In this document: positions 31,813-42,131 of the stretch, in pieces | How the letters are laid out: every line of letters begins with the position of its first letter | Numbering within the stretch: position 1 is the stretch's first letter | NCBI GenBank assembly: GCA_003279605.1 | Contig: QCHF01000002.1 | Span: 385,586-449,585 of the forward strand | Length of the DNA: 64,000 nt | Source: SAR86 cluster bacterium AG-390-O18 | GTDB taxonomy: Bacteria; Pseudomonadota; Gammaproteobacteria; Magnimaribacterales; AG-339-G14 | Direction of reading: 5' to 3' | Translations under genes and position numbers: made by a program | The notes under the pieces: model-generated | What the model was told of the DNA's origin: nothing | What the model saw: only the letters and a program-made list of their open reading frames with translations | The model's database searches: none

Positions 31813-32971
31813 TATTGATTGATATGTACTCTGGCGATAAGTCTGATGTCATGACAAGAGCTGATTGTTTAGATTTTCCAAGCTTGATTTCAATATTGAT
31901 TGTTTTTTTTCTAAATTCTTTTTTGCCTTTTGATTCTGAATATTTTGGACTAAGATTTCCATTGATCAAAACCGGATGGCCTCCAATTTTTAGTGATAGA
32001 TTTTTCATATCAAATTCCTTTTCACCAGCATTTCCTGCAGCGGTAATGATTCTGCCCCAATTAGGATCTTCACCATAAGCAGCTGTTTTTACCAGAGGGG
32101 AGTTTGCAACTTTTAAAGCAACTTTCTTTGAAGCTGCATAAGACCTTAATCCTGAAACTCTAATCTTGATGAGTTTGGTTGCACCTTCTCCATCTAAAAC
32201 CAATTTTTCAGCTAATTCTTTAAACACATCATAAAAATTATTTTTAATTTTTTTTTGATATTTATTTATATCTCTTTTTTTCTCTGAAGTTGTTATAAAA
32301 ATACTGGAATCACTTGGAGATTGATCTCCATCAATTGAGATAGCATTAAATGTCTGATTACAAATATCTTTATGTAATTTTTTTAATTGTATTTTTGAAA
32401 GTTTTAGATCCGTGAAAATAAAACTAAGAGTAGTCGCCATATTTGGTTCAATCATCCCAACTCCTTTCGCAACTCCAATTACATTTATTTTTTGATTCCC
32501 CAGTTTAAATTCTTTCTTTACTATTTTATGACAGGTATCTGTAGTCATTATGGAGTTAGCAAAATCTTCCCAAGAATTTCCTCCCAACTGATCAGTACAT
32601 TTTTTAAAAGCCTGAGAAAGTTTTTTGGTATTAAGCAATTCTCCAACTACACCAGTAGAAAAGGGAAGGATATTATCTGTAGATATGTTCAATAAAGAAG
32701 AAACTTCGTCAATAAGTTTTTCAGAGTCTTTTTTACCTTTTTCTCCTGTTGCAGCGTTGGCATTTCCAGCATTGATCATTAAGACCTTTGGCTCTGAGAT
32801 ATTTTTATTTATTTTGTCCAAACATATTTCAACCGGTGCAGACTTGAATTTATTTGAAGTAAACAAGCCAGACCAAATTGCTTTCTTCTCAAGTTTTACG
32901 ATTGCGGTATCCAATCTATTTCCATATTTCGTCCTAGAGGATGAACAACCAATTTTTATATCTTTAAACAT
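31796..32971 (-). CDS. argJ: Glutamate N-acetyltransferase / amino-acid acetyltransferase
   Basis: MINAGNANAATGEKG, AKGVGMIEPNMATTLSFIFTD (self-cleavage region), EDPNWGRIITAAGNAG. Confidence 0.96.
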   Translation of the reverse strand: MFKDIKIGCSSSRTKYGNRLDTAIVKLEKKAIWSGLFTSNKFKSAPVEICLDKINKNISEPKVLMINAGNANAATGEKGKKDSEKLIDEVSSLLNISTDNILPFSTGVVGELLNTKKLSQAFKKCTDQLGGNSWEDFANSIMTTDTCHKIVKKEFKLGNQKINVIGVAKGVGMIEPNMATTLSFIFTDLKLSKIQLKKLHKDICNQTFNAISIDGDQSPSDSSIFITTSEKKRDINKYQKKIKNNFYDVFKELAEKLVLDGEGATKLIKIRVSGLRSYAASKKVALKVANSPLVKTAAYGEDPNWGRIITAAGNAGEKEFDMKNLSLKIGGHPVLINGNLSPKYSESKGKKEFRKKTINIEIKLGKSKQSALVMTSDLSPEYISINSDYRS

Positions 32972-35601
32972 TATTTCTTCTTCTTTCTATTAGCTTTTGC
33001 CTGTAGTCTTCTTAAGCGTCTATTTCCCTCTGCCGGTTTGTCTTTATTGGATACTTGTTGGTTAGACACAGAATTGTCCATAAATGCTGATGGAGAATTT
33101 TCATGAATAGTCTTAGTTTTTTCCAACACCTCTCTGGATTTCATTTTTTCAATTTCTTGCTCATCTTCCGGCTTTACTTCGACACGGCAAAGGAATCTTG
33201 TAGATTCTTTTTTTATTGTTTCAAGAAGTTGTTCAAACATCTCAAACGCTTCTCTTTTGTACTCAAGACGAGGATCTTTTCCTGCATAACTTCGAAACCC
33301 TATATTTTGTCTAAGCGAATCAAGTTGATTGATATGATTTTTCCAACTTTGATCTATAACTTGCAGAATGATTTGATTTTCTAATTGGGAATAAACGTTA
33401 GGAAATTTATTTCGTTTTTCTAAATAAATTTCATCAGCAAAATCCAAAAGCTTATTCAGCACCTCTTTTGTATTGGATTCGTTATTTTCTAATTCAGTCC
33501 TTAAATTAAATTGTAAATTAAACTCAGTTTCTAAAATGCTTGTTAGTTCATCAACCTTCCAATTGGATTCAATTTCATATTCAGGAATATGAACTTCAAA
33601 AGTTGAGCTCAAAACATCAGCTCGCATATTTGAAATTAAGTCGTCTAAATCTTTATCTTCTAATATCTCTTTACGTTGCTTATAAATTACCTGCCTTTGT
33701 TCATTCAAGACATCATCAAATTCTAGAATTCTTTTACGAATATCAAAATTCCTACCTTCAACTCGTCGTTGAGCTCGTTCTATAGAATTGGTTAGCATCT
33801 TATGCTCTATTGATTCTCCTTTTTTCATTCCGCCAAAGGATTGCATAAGAGCTTTCATTCGGTCGGGAGCAAATATTTTGAGCAAGCCGTCATCTAGTGA
33901 TAAGAAAAACTGGGAAGAACCCGGATCACCTTGTCGTCCTGACCTTCCTCTAAGCTGATTATCAATTCTTCGAGATTCGTGTCTCTCGGTACCTATGACA
34001 TGCAATCCCCCCAATTCAACAATTTCCTTTCTGGTTATTTCAGATTCAGGAAACCCTCCAAGGACAATATCCGTTCCTCTTCCTGCCATATTTGTTGCTA
34101 TGGTCACTGCTTTTTCTTTTCCAGCTTGAGAAATAATTTCAGCTTCTTGTTGATTTTGTTTCGCATTTAAAACGCGATGAGGAATATTTAGAGCATCTAG
34201 TTTTTTAGATAAAACTTCAGAGTTTTCAACAGATATGGTGCCAACAAGAATGGGATTGCCTTTTTCGTGAAAAGTCTTTATCTCGTCAATGATGGCATCA
34301 TTTTTTTCTTCTTCTGTTAAATAAATTTTATCGTTTTTGTCTTCCCTAACCATTGGAAGATTTGTGGGAATAGAAATTGCCTCCAAAGAATAAATTTCAT
34401 CAAATTCTCTTGCCTCTGTTTTTGCAGTTCCTGTCATTCCTGATAGTTTTTCAAACATTCTAAAAAAGTTTTGAAAAGTGGTAGACGCCAGCGTTTGACT
34501 TTCAACTTGAATATCAAGATTTTCCTTTAATTCTAAAGCTTGATGCACGCCATCAGACAGCCTCCTGCCTGGCATTGCTCTACCTGAATTTGTATCAATT
34601 AAGATGACTTTTCCATTTTGAACTATGTAATCGGTATTTTTTTCAAACAGAGTTTCAGCTCTGATAAGAGCTTGAACCATATTTAGAAGTTTTAAATTTT
34701 CACTCGCATACAGACTCACAGAATCCTCGAGGAGATTATTTTGCTTAAGATAATTTTCTATTTTTTCATGTCCATTTTCGGTAATTTCAATTGATCTAGA
34801 TTGCAGATCTATAGTGAAGTCTCCTGCTTTTAAAACTTCTTCTTTTTCAAAATCAAATTCTTCCTCGGTAAGACTTTTCACTACTGGTTTAAGCTTTTTA
34901 TAGAGCGGTCCGTTATCCTCTGCAACGCCACTTATTATTAATGGAGTTCTAGCTTCATCGATTAATATGGAATCTACTTCGTCTACCACCACAAAATAAG
35001 GGTCTTTCTGAAGACGATCCTCTTCTCTAAGCACCATATTGTCTCTTAGGTAATCAAAGCCTAGCTCGTTATTTGTGGCATATACAACATTCTTGGCATA
35101 ATTTTCTTTTTTTTCTATAGGGTTGAGTTCTGGAGTGACAAATCCAACATTCATTCCTAAACCTTCGAAAATTGGAGCCATCCAGTTTGCATCTCTTTTG
35201 GCTAAATACTCATTTGCAGTAACTACAATGACACTTTTTCCAGTAAGTGCATTTAGATAACAGGGTAAGGTAGCAACCAACGTCTTTCCTTCTCCAGTTG
35301 CCATTTCAGCAATCTTACCTTGATTTAAAATGGCACCACCAATTAATTGACAATCGTAGTGACGAAGGCCTAAAAATCTTTTGCTTGATTCTCTTACAGC
35401 TGCAAAAGCTTCTGGTATGAGATCTTCTAAAATTGATCCTTCGGAAAGTTTTTCTTTTAATTTACTTGTCGTACTTTTTAGTTCTTCATCTGTAAGAGAC
35501 TCGAACTTTTCTTCTAGATTATTTATAGATTGAACAATACTTCCGAGTTGACGTAAAACTCGCTTATCTTTGTTTCCAAATAAGAATGACAAAAAAGACA
35601 T
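32971..35601 (-). CDS. secA: Preprotein translocase ATPase SecA (no C-terminal Cys motif)
   Basis: MATGEGKTLVATLP, VVDEVDSILIDEARTPLIIS, NMAGRGTDIVLGG, LRGRSGRQGDPGSSQF. Confidence 0.98.
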   Translation of the reverse strand: MSFLSFLFGNKDKRVLRQLGSIVQSINNLEEKFESLTDEELKSTTSKLKEKLSEGSILEDLIPEAFAAVRESSKRFLGLRHYDCQLIGGAILNQGKIAEMATGEGKTLVATLPCYLNALTGKSVIVVTANEYLAKRDANWMAPIFEGLGMNVGFVTPELNPIEKKENYAKNVVYATNNELGFDYLRDNMVLREEDRLQKDPYFVVVDEVDSILIDEARTPLIISGVAEDNGPLYKKLKPVVKSLTEEEFDFEKEEVLKAGDFTIDLQSRSIEITENGHEKIENYLKQNNLLEDSVSLYASENLKLLNMVQALIRAETLFEKNTDYIVQNGKVILIDTNSGRAMPGRRLSDGVHQALELKENLDIQVESQTLASTTFQNFFRMFEKLSGMTGTAKTEAREFDEIYSLEAISIPTNLPMVREDKNDKIYLTEEEKNDAIIDEIKTFHEKGNPILVGTISVENSEVLSKKLDALNIPHRVLNAKQNQQEAEIISQAGKEKAVTIATNMAGRGTDIVLGGFPESEITRKEIVELGGLHVIGTERHESRRIDNQLRGRSGRQGDPGSSQFFLSLDDGLLKIFAPDRMKALMQSFGGMKKGESIEHKMLTNSIERAQRRVEGRNFDIRKRILEFDDVLNEQRQVIYKQRKEILEDKDLDDLISNMRADVLSSTFEVHIPEYEIESNWKVDELTSILETEFNLQFNLRTELENNESNTKEVLNKLLDFADEIYLEKRNKFPNVYSQLENQIILQVIDQSWKNHINQLDSLRQNIGFRSYAGKDPRLEYKREAFEMFEQLLETIKKESTRFLCRVEVKPEDEQEIEKMKSREVLEKTKTIHENSPSAFMDNSVSNQQVSNKDKPAEGNRRLRRLQAKANRKKKK

Positions 35602-35603
35602 CT

Positions 35604-36524
35604 TTATCCAAGACTGGGGTCGATGATTGGTTCTATGTAATCGATTATGGGATTATCACTTTCAGAGGAAATAAGTTCCCATGAATCTGGAACTTCAATT
35701 AATTTTCTTAAAAGTAAGTTGTTTTGTGTATGTCCAGATCTATAACCCTCAAATTCTCCAATGAGATTATGTTGCAATAAGTACAAATCCCCTATTACAT
35801 CCAAAATTTTATGCTTAACTAATTCATCTTTAGATCGCAAACCTTCTTCATTCAAAATCTCATTGTCTTTAATAGCGATAGCATTTTTTTGACTAGCACC
35901 TAAAGCAAGAGAATTCTTTTTTAATGCTTCGAATTCTTCCATAAAGCCATATGTCCTTGATCTTGCTATTTCTTTTAAAAAGGTAGTTGAGTTAAAGTCA
36001 ATTGTAGTCGTTCGGGAGTGACCTTTGCGTGCTTCATCATCATAGATAAGTGAATGGGTTACTTTAAAACCATCATAGGGCGATAATTTTGCATAAGCAC
36101 CGTTATCTGTAGTTATTGAGATTTCTTTTTTAATTTTTATAAACTTTTTTGGTTTGGTTTGTTCTTTAATACCAGCTGATTGAATCAAAAAGACAAAAGG
36201 GCTGGCACTACCGTCCATAATAGGGACTTCACAATCGTTTATCTCTACTGTGACGTTGTCTATTCCTAAACCGGCAAAGGCAGACATCATATGTTCTACA
36301 GTAGCAATTTCAATTTCACCATCTTTTAATGTTGTTGCCATTGAAGTCGGCCCAACATTTTCAACTACTGCCTTTATTTCAACATTAGGGTCTAAATCAA
36401 CCCTCTTGAAAACTACTCCCTGATCTTCTTTGGCAGGAAGAAGATTAATAGCAATTTTTCTTCCTGAATGAAGCCCAACACCGGTTGCTTTGATAGGATT
36501 TGTAAGTGTTCTTTGTACCAACAT
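35604..36524 (-). CDS. lpxC: UDP-3-O-acyl-N-acetylglucosamine deacetylase
   Basis: QRTLTNPIKATGVGLHSGRKI, TVEHMMSAFAGLGIDNV, HKILDVIGDLYL. Confidence 0.97.
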   Translation of the reverse strand: MLVQRTLTNPIKATGVGLHSGRKIAINLLPAKEDQGVVFKRVDLDPNVEIKAVVENVGPTSMATTLKDGEIEIATVEHMMSAFAGLGIDNVTVEINDCEVPIMDGSASPFVFLIQSAGIKEQTKPKKFIKIKKEISITTDNGAYAKLSPYDGFKVTHSLIYDDEARKGHSRTTTIDFNSTTFLKEIARSRTYGFMEEFEALKKNSLALGASQKNAIAIKDNEILNEEGLRSKDELVKHKILDVIGDLYLLQHNLIGEFEGYRSGHTQNNLLLRKLIEVPDSWELISSESDNPIIDYIEPIIDPSLG

Positions 36525-37228
36525 TACTTTTTAATTCTCTGTTTTCTAGCCTCAAATAGGATAACAGAACAGGCATTGGATACGTTAAGACTTTCTATTT
36601 GCTCATTCATAGGAATTCTAATCATTTCATCTATATCTTTTTTTAGATTAGGCTTTAAACCTTCTCCTTCGGAACCCATTATAATAGCCGTAGGCAAGTT
36701 ATAGTCACATTCATAATAGTTTTTTTCAGCTTTTCCATCACAACCAAGAATATTGAAATTTATAGTTTTAAGATTTTTAAGTAGATACTTGATGTTGTTA
36801 ACAATGACAAAAGGTATTATCTCCGAAGCACCTTTGGAAACTTTTCTTACTGTTTCAGTAAGGTGACATGCTCTATTTTTACTGACTACAACAGCATCTA
36901 CATTTGCAGCTAAAGCAGTTCTTAATATTGAACCTACATTTTGTGGATCCATCACATGATCCAAAATTAGTATTAGAGAATTCTTTTTTTGGCTAATCAA
37001 TTTTTCTAAAAATTTAATGTCTTTAACATGCGATGGTTTAAAAGTAGCAGATAGTTTTCTGTCTGAATTAAATAAGATTGGCACATCTTTTTGCTTTGCA
37101 AGAGAAATTAATTGCAAGGTTTTTTTATTATTTTTATCTTTTGGAACAAAAAGCTCTTCAATATTTTGAGGGAGGTTATCAAGCAAAGTTTTGATAAAGT
37201 TTTGATCAAGAGTTTCCAATTTTTTCAT
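36524..37228 (-). CDS. rlmB: 23S rRNA (guanosine2251-2'-O)-methyltransferase
   Basis: SpoU-type motifs LILDHVMDPQNVGSILRTA, IMGSEGEGL, IPMNEQIESLNVSNACSVILFE. Confidence 0.93.
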   Translation of the reverse strand: MKKLETLDQNFIKTLLDNLPQNIEELFVPKDKNNKKTLQLISLAKQKDVPILFNSDRKLSATFKPSHVKDIKFLEKLISQKKNSLILILDHVMDPQNVGSILRTALAANVDAVVVSKNRACHLTETVRKVSKGASEIIPFVIVNNIKYLLKNLKTINFNILGCDGKAEKNYYECDYNLPTAIIMGSEGEGLKPNLKKDIDEMIRIPMNEQIESLNVSNACSVILFEARKQRIKK

Positions 37229-37230
37229 GC

Positions 37231-39111
37231 CTAATTTATAACTCTTAAATCTATCCTCTTCCTAGAAGTTTCTACGGATTTTATTTTAATTTTAAATTTA
37301 TCTCCTAATGCATAGACATTATTTTTGTTGGCTGAGGTAAGAGAATGCGCTGTTGTATCATGAACATAATAGGGCGATCTCTTAAGATTTTTTATATGAC
37401 AAAACCCCTCAATATTTAGTCCATCGATATGCATAAACATTCCAAATTCTAATACCGATACTACTTCCCCAGTGAATTGCTTACCAATATGTTGTTCGGC
37501 ACACTTGCAACTTAGATATTTAGAAGATTCCCTTACGATTTTGTCTGCTTCTCTATCTTTTTCGCTACAAACCAAGGCAATTTCATCTATTTCATCTTGA
37601 GAATAGGAACTTTCTTTTTTTTCAATTATCGACTTAATTACTCTATGCGTTACCAAATCTGAGTACCTTCTTATTGGAGAGGTAAAGTGACAATATTCAT
37701 CAAGTCCAAGAGCAAAGTGATTGCTTTTCTTTCCCGAGTAAACCGCAAGCTTCATGCTTCTTAAAATCTGATAAATCAAAGAAAAGGATTTTTCTTTTTG
37801 ATTAATTTCTTTTAACCAATCATTTAGTTTCTTTCTAGGATTAGATTCTGTCATACCCCTTCGAAGACCTCTGGCTTTGAGAAATTCTTTAAGTTTTTCT
37901 AATTCGTTGTAATCCGGGTTATCGTGGTGACGAAATGGGATAGGAGTTTTAAGTTTTTTAGTTAATTTAGCTGCACAAATATTTGCCAGAATCATAGATT
38001 CTTCTATGACTTCATTTGCAAATAGATGATTTATCGATTTGAACTTAATTATTTTGTTATCTTTACCAACAGGGCTGTATTCAGGAAGATAAAAATCTAT
38101 TGCCTTCCTTTCTTCTCTTATTTTTCTTCTTAAACCATGTATTTTTTTTAGGTTACTTAAATTTGAGACAATATCATTCGGCAGAGCGGTTTGACCTTTT
38201 CGATAAAATTTTTCAACCTCATCATAGGTGAGACGATTTTTAGAGCAGATAACAGAATTGAAAAATTCAAAGGATTTTATTTCTCCTTCTCTATCAAGAT
38301 AAATTTCACAAGTTAAAACTAACTTATCCTCGTTAGGCCTTAAAGAGCAAAGTTTATTTGATATAAGTTCCGGAAGCATAGGGATAACTTTTTTTTCAAA
38401 ATATACCGAGGTTGCTCTAGAAAAAGCTTCTTTATCTAGCGAAGAACCCTTGAGCACATATTCGGAAACGTCCGCTATTGCTACGTATAAAAGAAAACCA
38501 TCGGAATTTTCTTCAGCATATACAGCATCGTCAAAATCTTTAGCATTGCTTCCGTCTATGGTTACAAAATTTAAACTTCTTAAATCTTTTCTAGAATTGA
38601 TATCCTGTAATGAAATTTCTCTTTTAATCTTGTTGCATTCATTAACAACGGATTTAGACCATTCGGTAGATAGTTCAGTTCCATTGGTAGCAAAAATAAA
38701 TGCCTCTTCAAAAATATCATTCCTTTTTAAATTTTTTACAGGCTTTGCTTTGGGCTTGTACTTTAGAGATGGTTGAGAGGTTATTTTTACTTCACAAATA
38801 TCATTTGATTTGAAATTCTTCAAATTCTTGCCTTCTAGCAAGATATCAAGGTGAAAACTTTTATCTAAACTAGTTAGAAAAGTCTTGCCTTTATACTTTT
38901 TTATGATGCCCGTAAGCTCTCTAGTATTTCTTTTTAAAACTTCCTTAATTTTTGCCTTGCTTCCAGGCATTTTTTGACAGACAACTTCATCTCCTGGAAA
39001 AACTTTGAACATTTCCCTATTCGACAAAGATAGAAATTCTTCATCTGAATATTTAACTCTCCCTTTACCTGATTTATTTAAAAATACCTTGGCTTTGAAA
39101 TTTTCTTTCAT
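37231..39111 (-). CDS. rnr: Ribonuclease R (compact form)
   Basis: RNB domain: FVTIDGSNAKDFDDAVYA, HFTSPIRRYSDLVTHR; S1 domain at C-terminus; adjacent to rlmB. Confidence 0.93.
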   Translation of the reverse strand: MKENFKAKVFLNKSGKGRVKYSDEEFLSLSNREMFKVFPGDEVVCQKMPGSKAKIKEVLKRNTRELTGIIKKYKGKTFLTSLDKSFHLDILLEGKNLKNFKSNDICEVKITSQPSLKYKPKAKPVKNLKRNDIFEEAFIFATNGTELSTEWSKSVVNECNKIKREISLQDINSRKDLRSLNFVTIDGSNAKDFDDAVYAEENSDGFLLYVAIADVSEYVLKGSSLDKEAFSRATSVYFEKKVIPMLPELISNKLCSLRPNEDKLVLTCEIYLDREGEIKSFEFFNSVICSKNRLTYDEVEKFYRKGQTALPNDIVSNLSNLKKIHGLRRKIREERKAIDFYLPEYSPVGKDNKIIKFKSINHLFANEVIEESMILANICAAKLTKKLKTPIPFRHHDNPDYNELEKLKEFLKARGLRRGMTESNPRKKLNDWLKEINQKEKSFSLIYQILRSMKLAVYSGKKSNHFALGLDEYCHFTSPIRRYSDLVTHRVIKSIIEKKESSYSQDEIDEIALVCSEKDREADKIVRESSKYLSCKCAEQHIGKQFTGEVVSVLEFGMFMHIDGLNIEGFCHIKNLKRSPYYVHDTTAHSLTSANKNNVYALGDKFKIKIKSVETSRKRIDLRVIN

Positions 39112-39181
39112 TAATTTAATTATACTGCCCTTGATAATCTATAAAGTGATTTAATTTTTTAATGTATATTGATAGAAATAT

Positions 39182-39658
39182 ATGACTACTCCAGATCTAA
39201 GCGATAAGTATCCTCAAGTAGATTTTTTAAATTTACAGTTTAAAAATTTTGGTAAAAAAGGTTTTTTTTCAGGAAAAATTGAAACTGCAATTTGCCCTGA
39301 TGACAATTCAAAAGTCAAGCAAATCCTTAGCGAAGAGGGCGATGGGAAAATTTTGATCGTAGATGGTCAAGGAAGTACTAAGGTTGCTTTAATGGGAGAT
39401 ATGATTGCAGAGTCTGCGGAAAAGAACAATTGGCAAGCTGTCATCATAAATGGCTACGTAAGGGATGTTGAGGCCCTGTCTAATTTCAACCTTGGATTAT
39501 TTGCTTTGGGTTCAGTTCCAAAAAAAAGTGAAAAAAAGGATCGAGGTGAAATAGGAATCAAAATCAATTTTGGGGGCATATCAATTGAATCTGGAAATTG
39601 GGCCTATGCTGATGAAAGCGGGATATTAATTTCTAAAGAAAAATTAGATTTAGATTAG
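39182..39658 (+). CDS. rraA: RraA family regulator of ribonuclease activity
   Basis: GKILIVDGQGSTKVALMGDMIAESAEKNNWQAVIINGYVRDVEAL. Confidence 0.93.
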   Translation: MTTPDLSDKYPQVDFLNLQFKNFGKKGFFSGKIETAICPDDNSKVKQILSEEGDGKILIVDGQGSTKVALMGDMIAESAEKNNWQAVIINGYVRDVEALSNFNLGLFALGSVPKKSEKKDRGEIGIKINFGGISIESGNWAYADESGILISKEKLDLD

Positions 39659-42090
39659 ATTTTTATTTCTTCAGTAATTGAAATATCTTTTACAGAGGTT
39701 CCTATATGAATGACATAATCTCCCCTCATAATTTCCCACTTAGATTTCTTAACATCCCATTCTGAGAGATCTCTTTTAGAAATTTTCAAAGTCAATTTCT
39801 TAGATTTATCTTTTGCGAGTTTTAACTTTTTAAAATTTACAAGTTTCTTTAAAGGTGTTTCTGCTTTCACTTTTTTTCTTTCTAGATAGCACTGCACTGT
39901 TTCAAAGGTAGAAAAATCACCGATATTTTTAAGTTTTACTTTAATTTTGATTTCGTTTTTCTTCTTCAAAATAGAAACCTTTTTTAATTTAAATTTAGAG
40001 TAAGACAAACCATGACCAAAAGGAAAAAGAGGTTCAATTTTCTTTTTGTCATACCATTTGTAACCAACTAACAATCTTTCTTTGTAATCCATTTGCAGGT
40101 CCTTACCTGGATAACAAGAATATGCTGGGGTATCAGATAGTTTTTTAGGATAAGTTGTAGGTAATTTACCGCTTGGACTTTCTTTACCAAATAATATTTC
40201 TGCTAAAGCATTTCCAAATTCTTGTCCTGGAAACCAGGTTTGTAAAATTGCTGGACAAGATTTTATCCAGGGCATGCTTACAGGAGATCCTGTATTTATT
40301 ACTAAAACTGTATTTTTATTAGCGGCTAAAATCTTTTTGATAAGTACATCTTGTTCGCCTGGAAGGCTTAAACTTTTTCTATCATTGCCTTCAGTTTCCC
40401 AATCAGAATTTGTACCTACAATGAGAACTACTGCATCAGATTGTTTTGCAATTTTAACTGCGTCTTCAAGCAAATTTTTTGGGTCAGGTGGTCTACAGCC
40501 AAATTGAATTGCAGGAAATCTTCCTTCAAATTCATACTCAACCTCTACTAAATATTCTCTTCCCTTAGAAAGCTTAATCTTGTTTCTCTTGGGAGCACAT
40601 GCAAAACCAAAAAAGGCTTCTCCTTTTTTCTGAGATGACCAGTTATCAACTAACTCTTTTCCATCTATTTTGATTCTGGATAAGCCAATACTAAAAACCT
40701 CAAATTCAAATTCCCCAGAAATTGATGGTTTATAAGTAGTTGAAAATTTAACAGACAATTCAGGCCTTTCTTTTTCATCTAAAAACTCTCTTGCAAATCC
40801 TTGAAGAGCCCAAAATCTATTGCCACTTAAAATTTGACTTTCTATTGGATCTCCATCAAAAGTTTTTCCTCGAAAAAACTTAACTTCAAATCCTTTATCT
40901 CTTTTTCCTGGAACGTAAGAGATATCTTTTTCTAAAGCAGGAAGATACTTATCAACATGACAACCCTTTGCATAATTAATTTCTACATTTTCTTCTTTTA
41001 AGAAGTTTGAAATGCCTTCTAAAGGATGCATCTCATAATGAGGTTTCAAACCCGCACTTCCTCCACCGATTATCTGACTGTTTTTAACGTTCGGACCAAT
41101 AAGAGCAATTTTAGAAATTTTGCTTTTATTAAAGGGCAGGACTGCTTCATTCTTTAGAAGGACCATGCCTTCAATAGCAGTTTTTTTAATAAGTTCACGA
41201 TGAGACTTTTTATTAATACTTTTCTCCGAAACTCTTTTTTTGTTGAACCTATTGGAAAATTTTGCAACATTAAGAATTCTTTTAACTTTTTCATCAATCC
41301 TTTCTTCTTCAACAAGTCCATCTTTAACTGCATCGATAAGATTTTTCCCCCAAGTCTTCGCTGGCCCTGGCATTTCTAAATCTAGACCGCCATTAGCATT
41401 TTCTATAGTTTCTAATGCAGCTCCCCAGTCGCTCACTACATAACCATCAAATTTCCATTCTTTTTTTAAAATTTGATTTATTAATTCATCATGAGAACTG
41501 CAATAAATGTTATTAACTTTGTTATAGGCTGACATTACAACTTTAGCTTTAGCTTTTTTTATACCCATTTCAAAGGGATACAAATAAAGCTCTCTTAAAG
41601 TTTTTTCATCTATGTTGGAACTAACCATGTGTCTTTCAAATTCAGTATCGTTTCCAGCAAAATGTTTTAAACATCCAGCAACCCCTTTACTTTGAACTCC
41701 AGAAACGTAAGAGCAAGCAATCTTTGATGTTAAAACCGGATCTTCTGAATAACATTCAAAATGACGACCCCCAAGTGGGTGACGATGTAAATTTATAGTA
41801 GGGGCAAGAAGCACATCAACATCTTTAAATAGCGCCTCCTCACCTGTAGCCGAACCAATTTTTTTAATTAATTTTTCATTCCAGGTAGCTCCTAAAAGAA
41901 TAGGGCTAGGAAAACAAGCTGAAGTTTGAGGAGTGCTAGAGTCTCCTCTTACCCCATTTGGCCCATCAGACATTTTAATTTTTGGTATTCCATATTTTTT
42001 GATCTCTGGCGTATGCCAGTTATCAAAACCTGATAACAAAGAAACTTTCTCCTTAAGAGATAGGTTGGAAATTATTTTTTTTAATTTCAT
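39655..42090 (-). CDS. Glycoside hydrolase family 3 beta-glucosidase with PA14-like insert
   Basis: GH3 core (KMSDGPNGVRGD, RHPLGGRHFECYSEDP, VVSDWGAAL); PA14-like insert KPSISGEFEFEVFSIGLSRIKIDGKELVDNW; no signal peptide seen. Confidence 0.93.
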   Translation of the reverse strand: MKLKKIISNLSLKEKVSLLSGFDNWHTPEIKKYGIPKIKMSDGPNGVRGDSSTPQTSACFPSPILLGATWNEKLIKKIGSATGEEALFKDVDVLLAPTINLHRHPLGGRHFECYSEDPVLTSKIACSYVSGVQSKGVAGCLKHFAGNDTEFERHMVSSNIDEKTLRELYLYPFEMGIKKAKAKVVMSAYNKVNNIYCSSHDELINQILKKEWKFDGYVVSDWGAALETIENANGGLDLEMPGPAKTWGKNLIDAVKDGLVEEERIDEKVKRILNVAKFSNRFNKKRVSEKSINKKSHRELIKKTAIEGMVLLKNEAVLPFNKSKISKIALIGPNVKNSQIIGGGSAGLKPHYEMHPLEGISNFLKEENVEINYAKGCHVDKYLPALEKDISYVPGKRDKGFEVKFFRGKTFDGDPIESQILSGNRFWALQGFAREFLDEKERPELSVKFSTTYKPSISGEFEFEVFSIGLSRIKIDGKELVDNWSSQKKGEAFFGFACAPKRNKIKLSKGREYLVEVEYEFEGRFPAIQFGCRPPDPKNLLEDAVKIAKQSDAVVLIVGTNSDWETEGNDRKSLSLPGEQDVLIKKILAANKNTVLVINTGSPVSMPWIKSCPAILQTWFPGQEFGNALAEILFGKESPSGKLPTTYPKKLSDTPAYSCYPGKDLQMDYKERLLVGYKWYDKKKIEPLFPFGHGLSYSKFKLKKVSILKKKNEIKIKVKLKNIGDFSTFETVQCYLERKKVKAETPLKKLVNFKKLKLAKDKSKKLTLKISKRDLSEWDVKKSKWEIMRGDYVIHIGTSVKDISITEEIKI

Positions 42091-42131
42091 AACAGAGTTG
42101 AGAGTATACTTTGTAAAAACATTTTTTGAGA

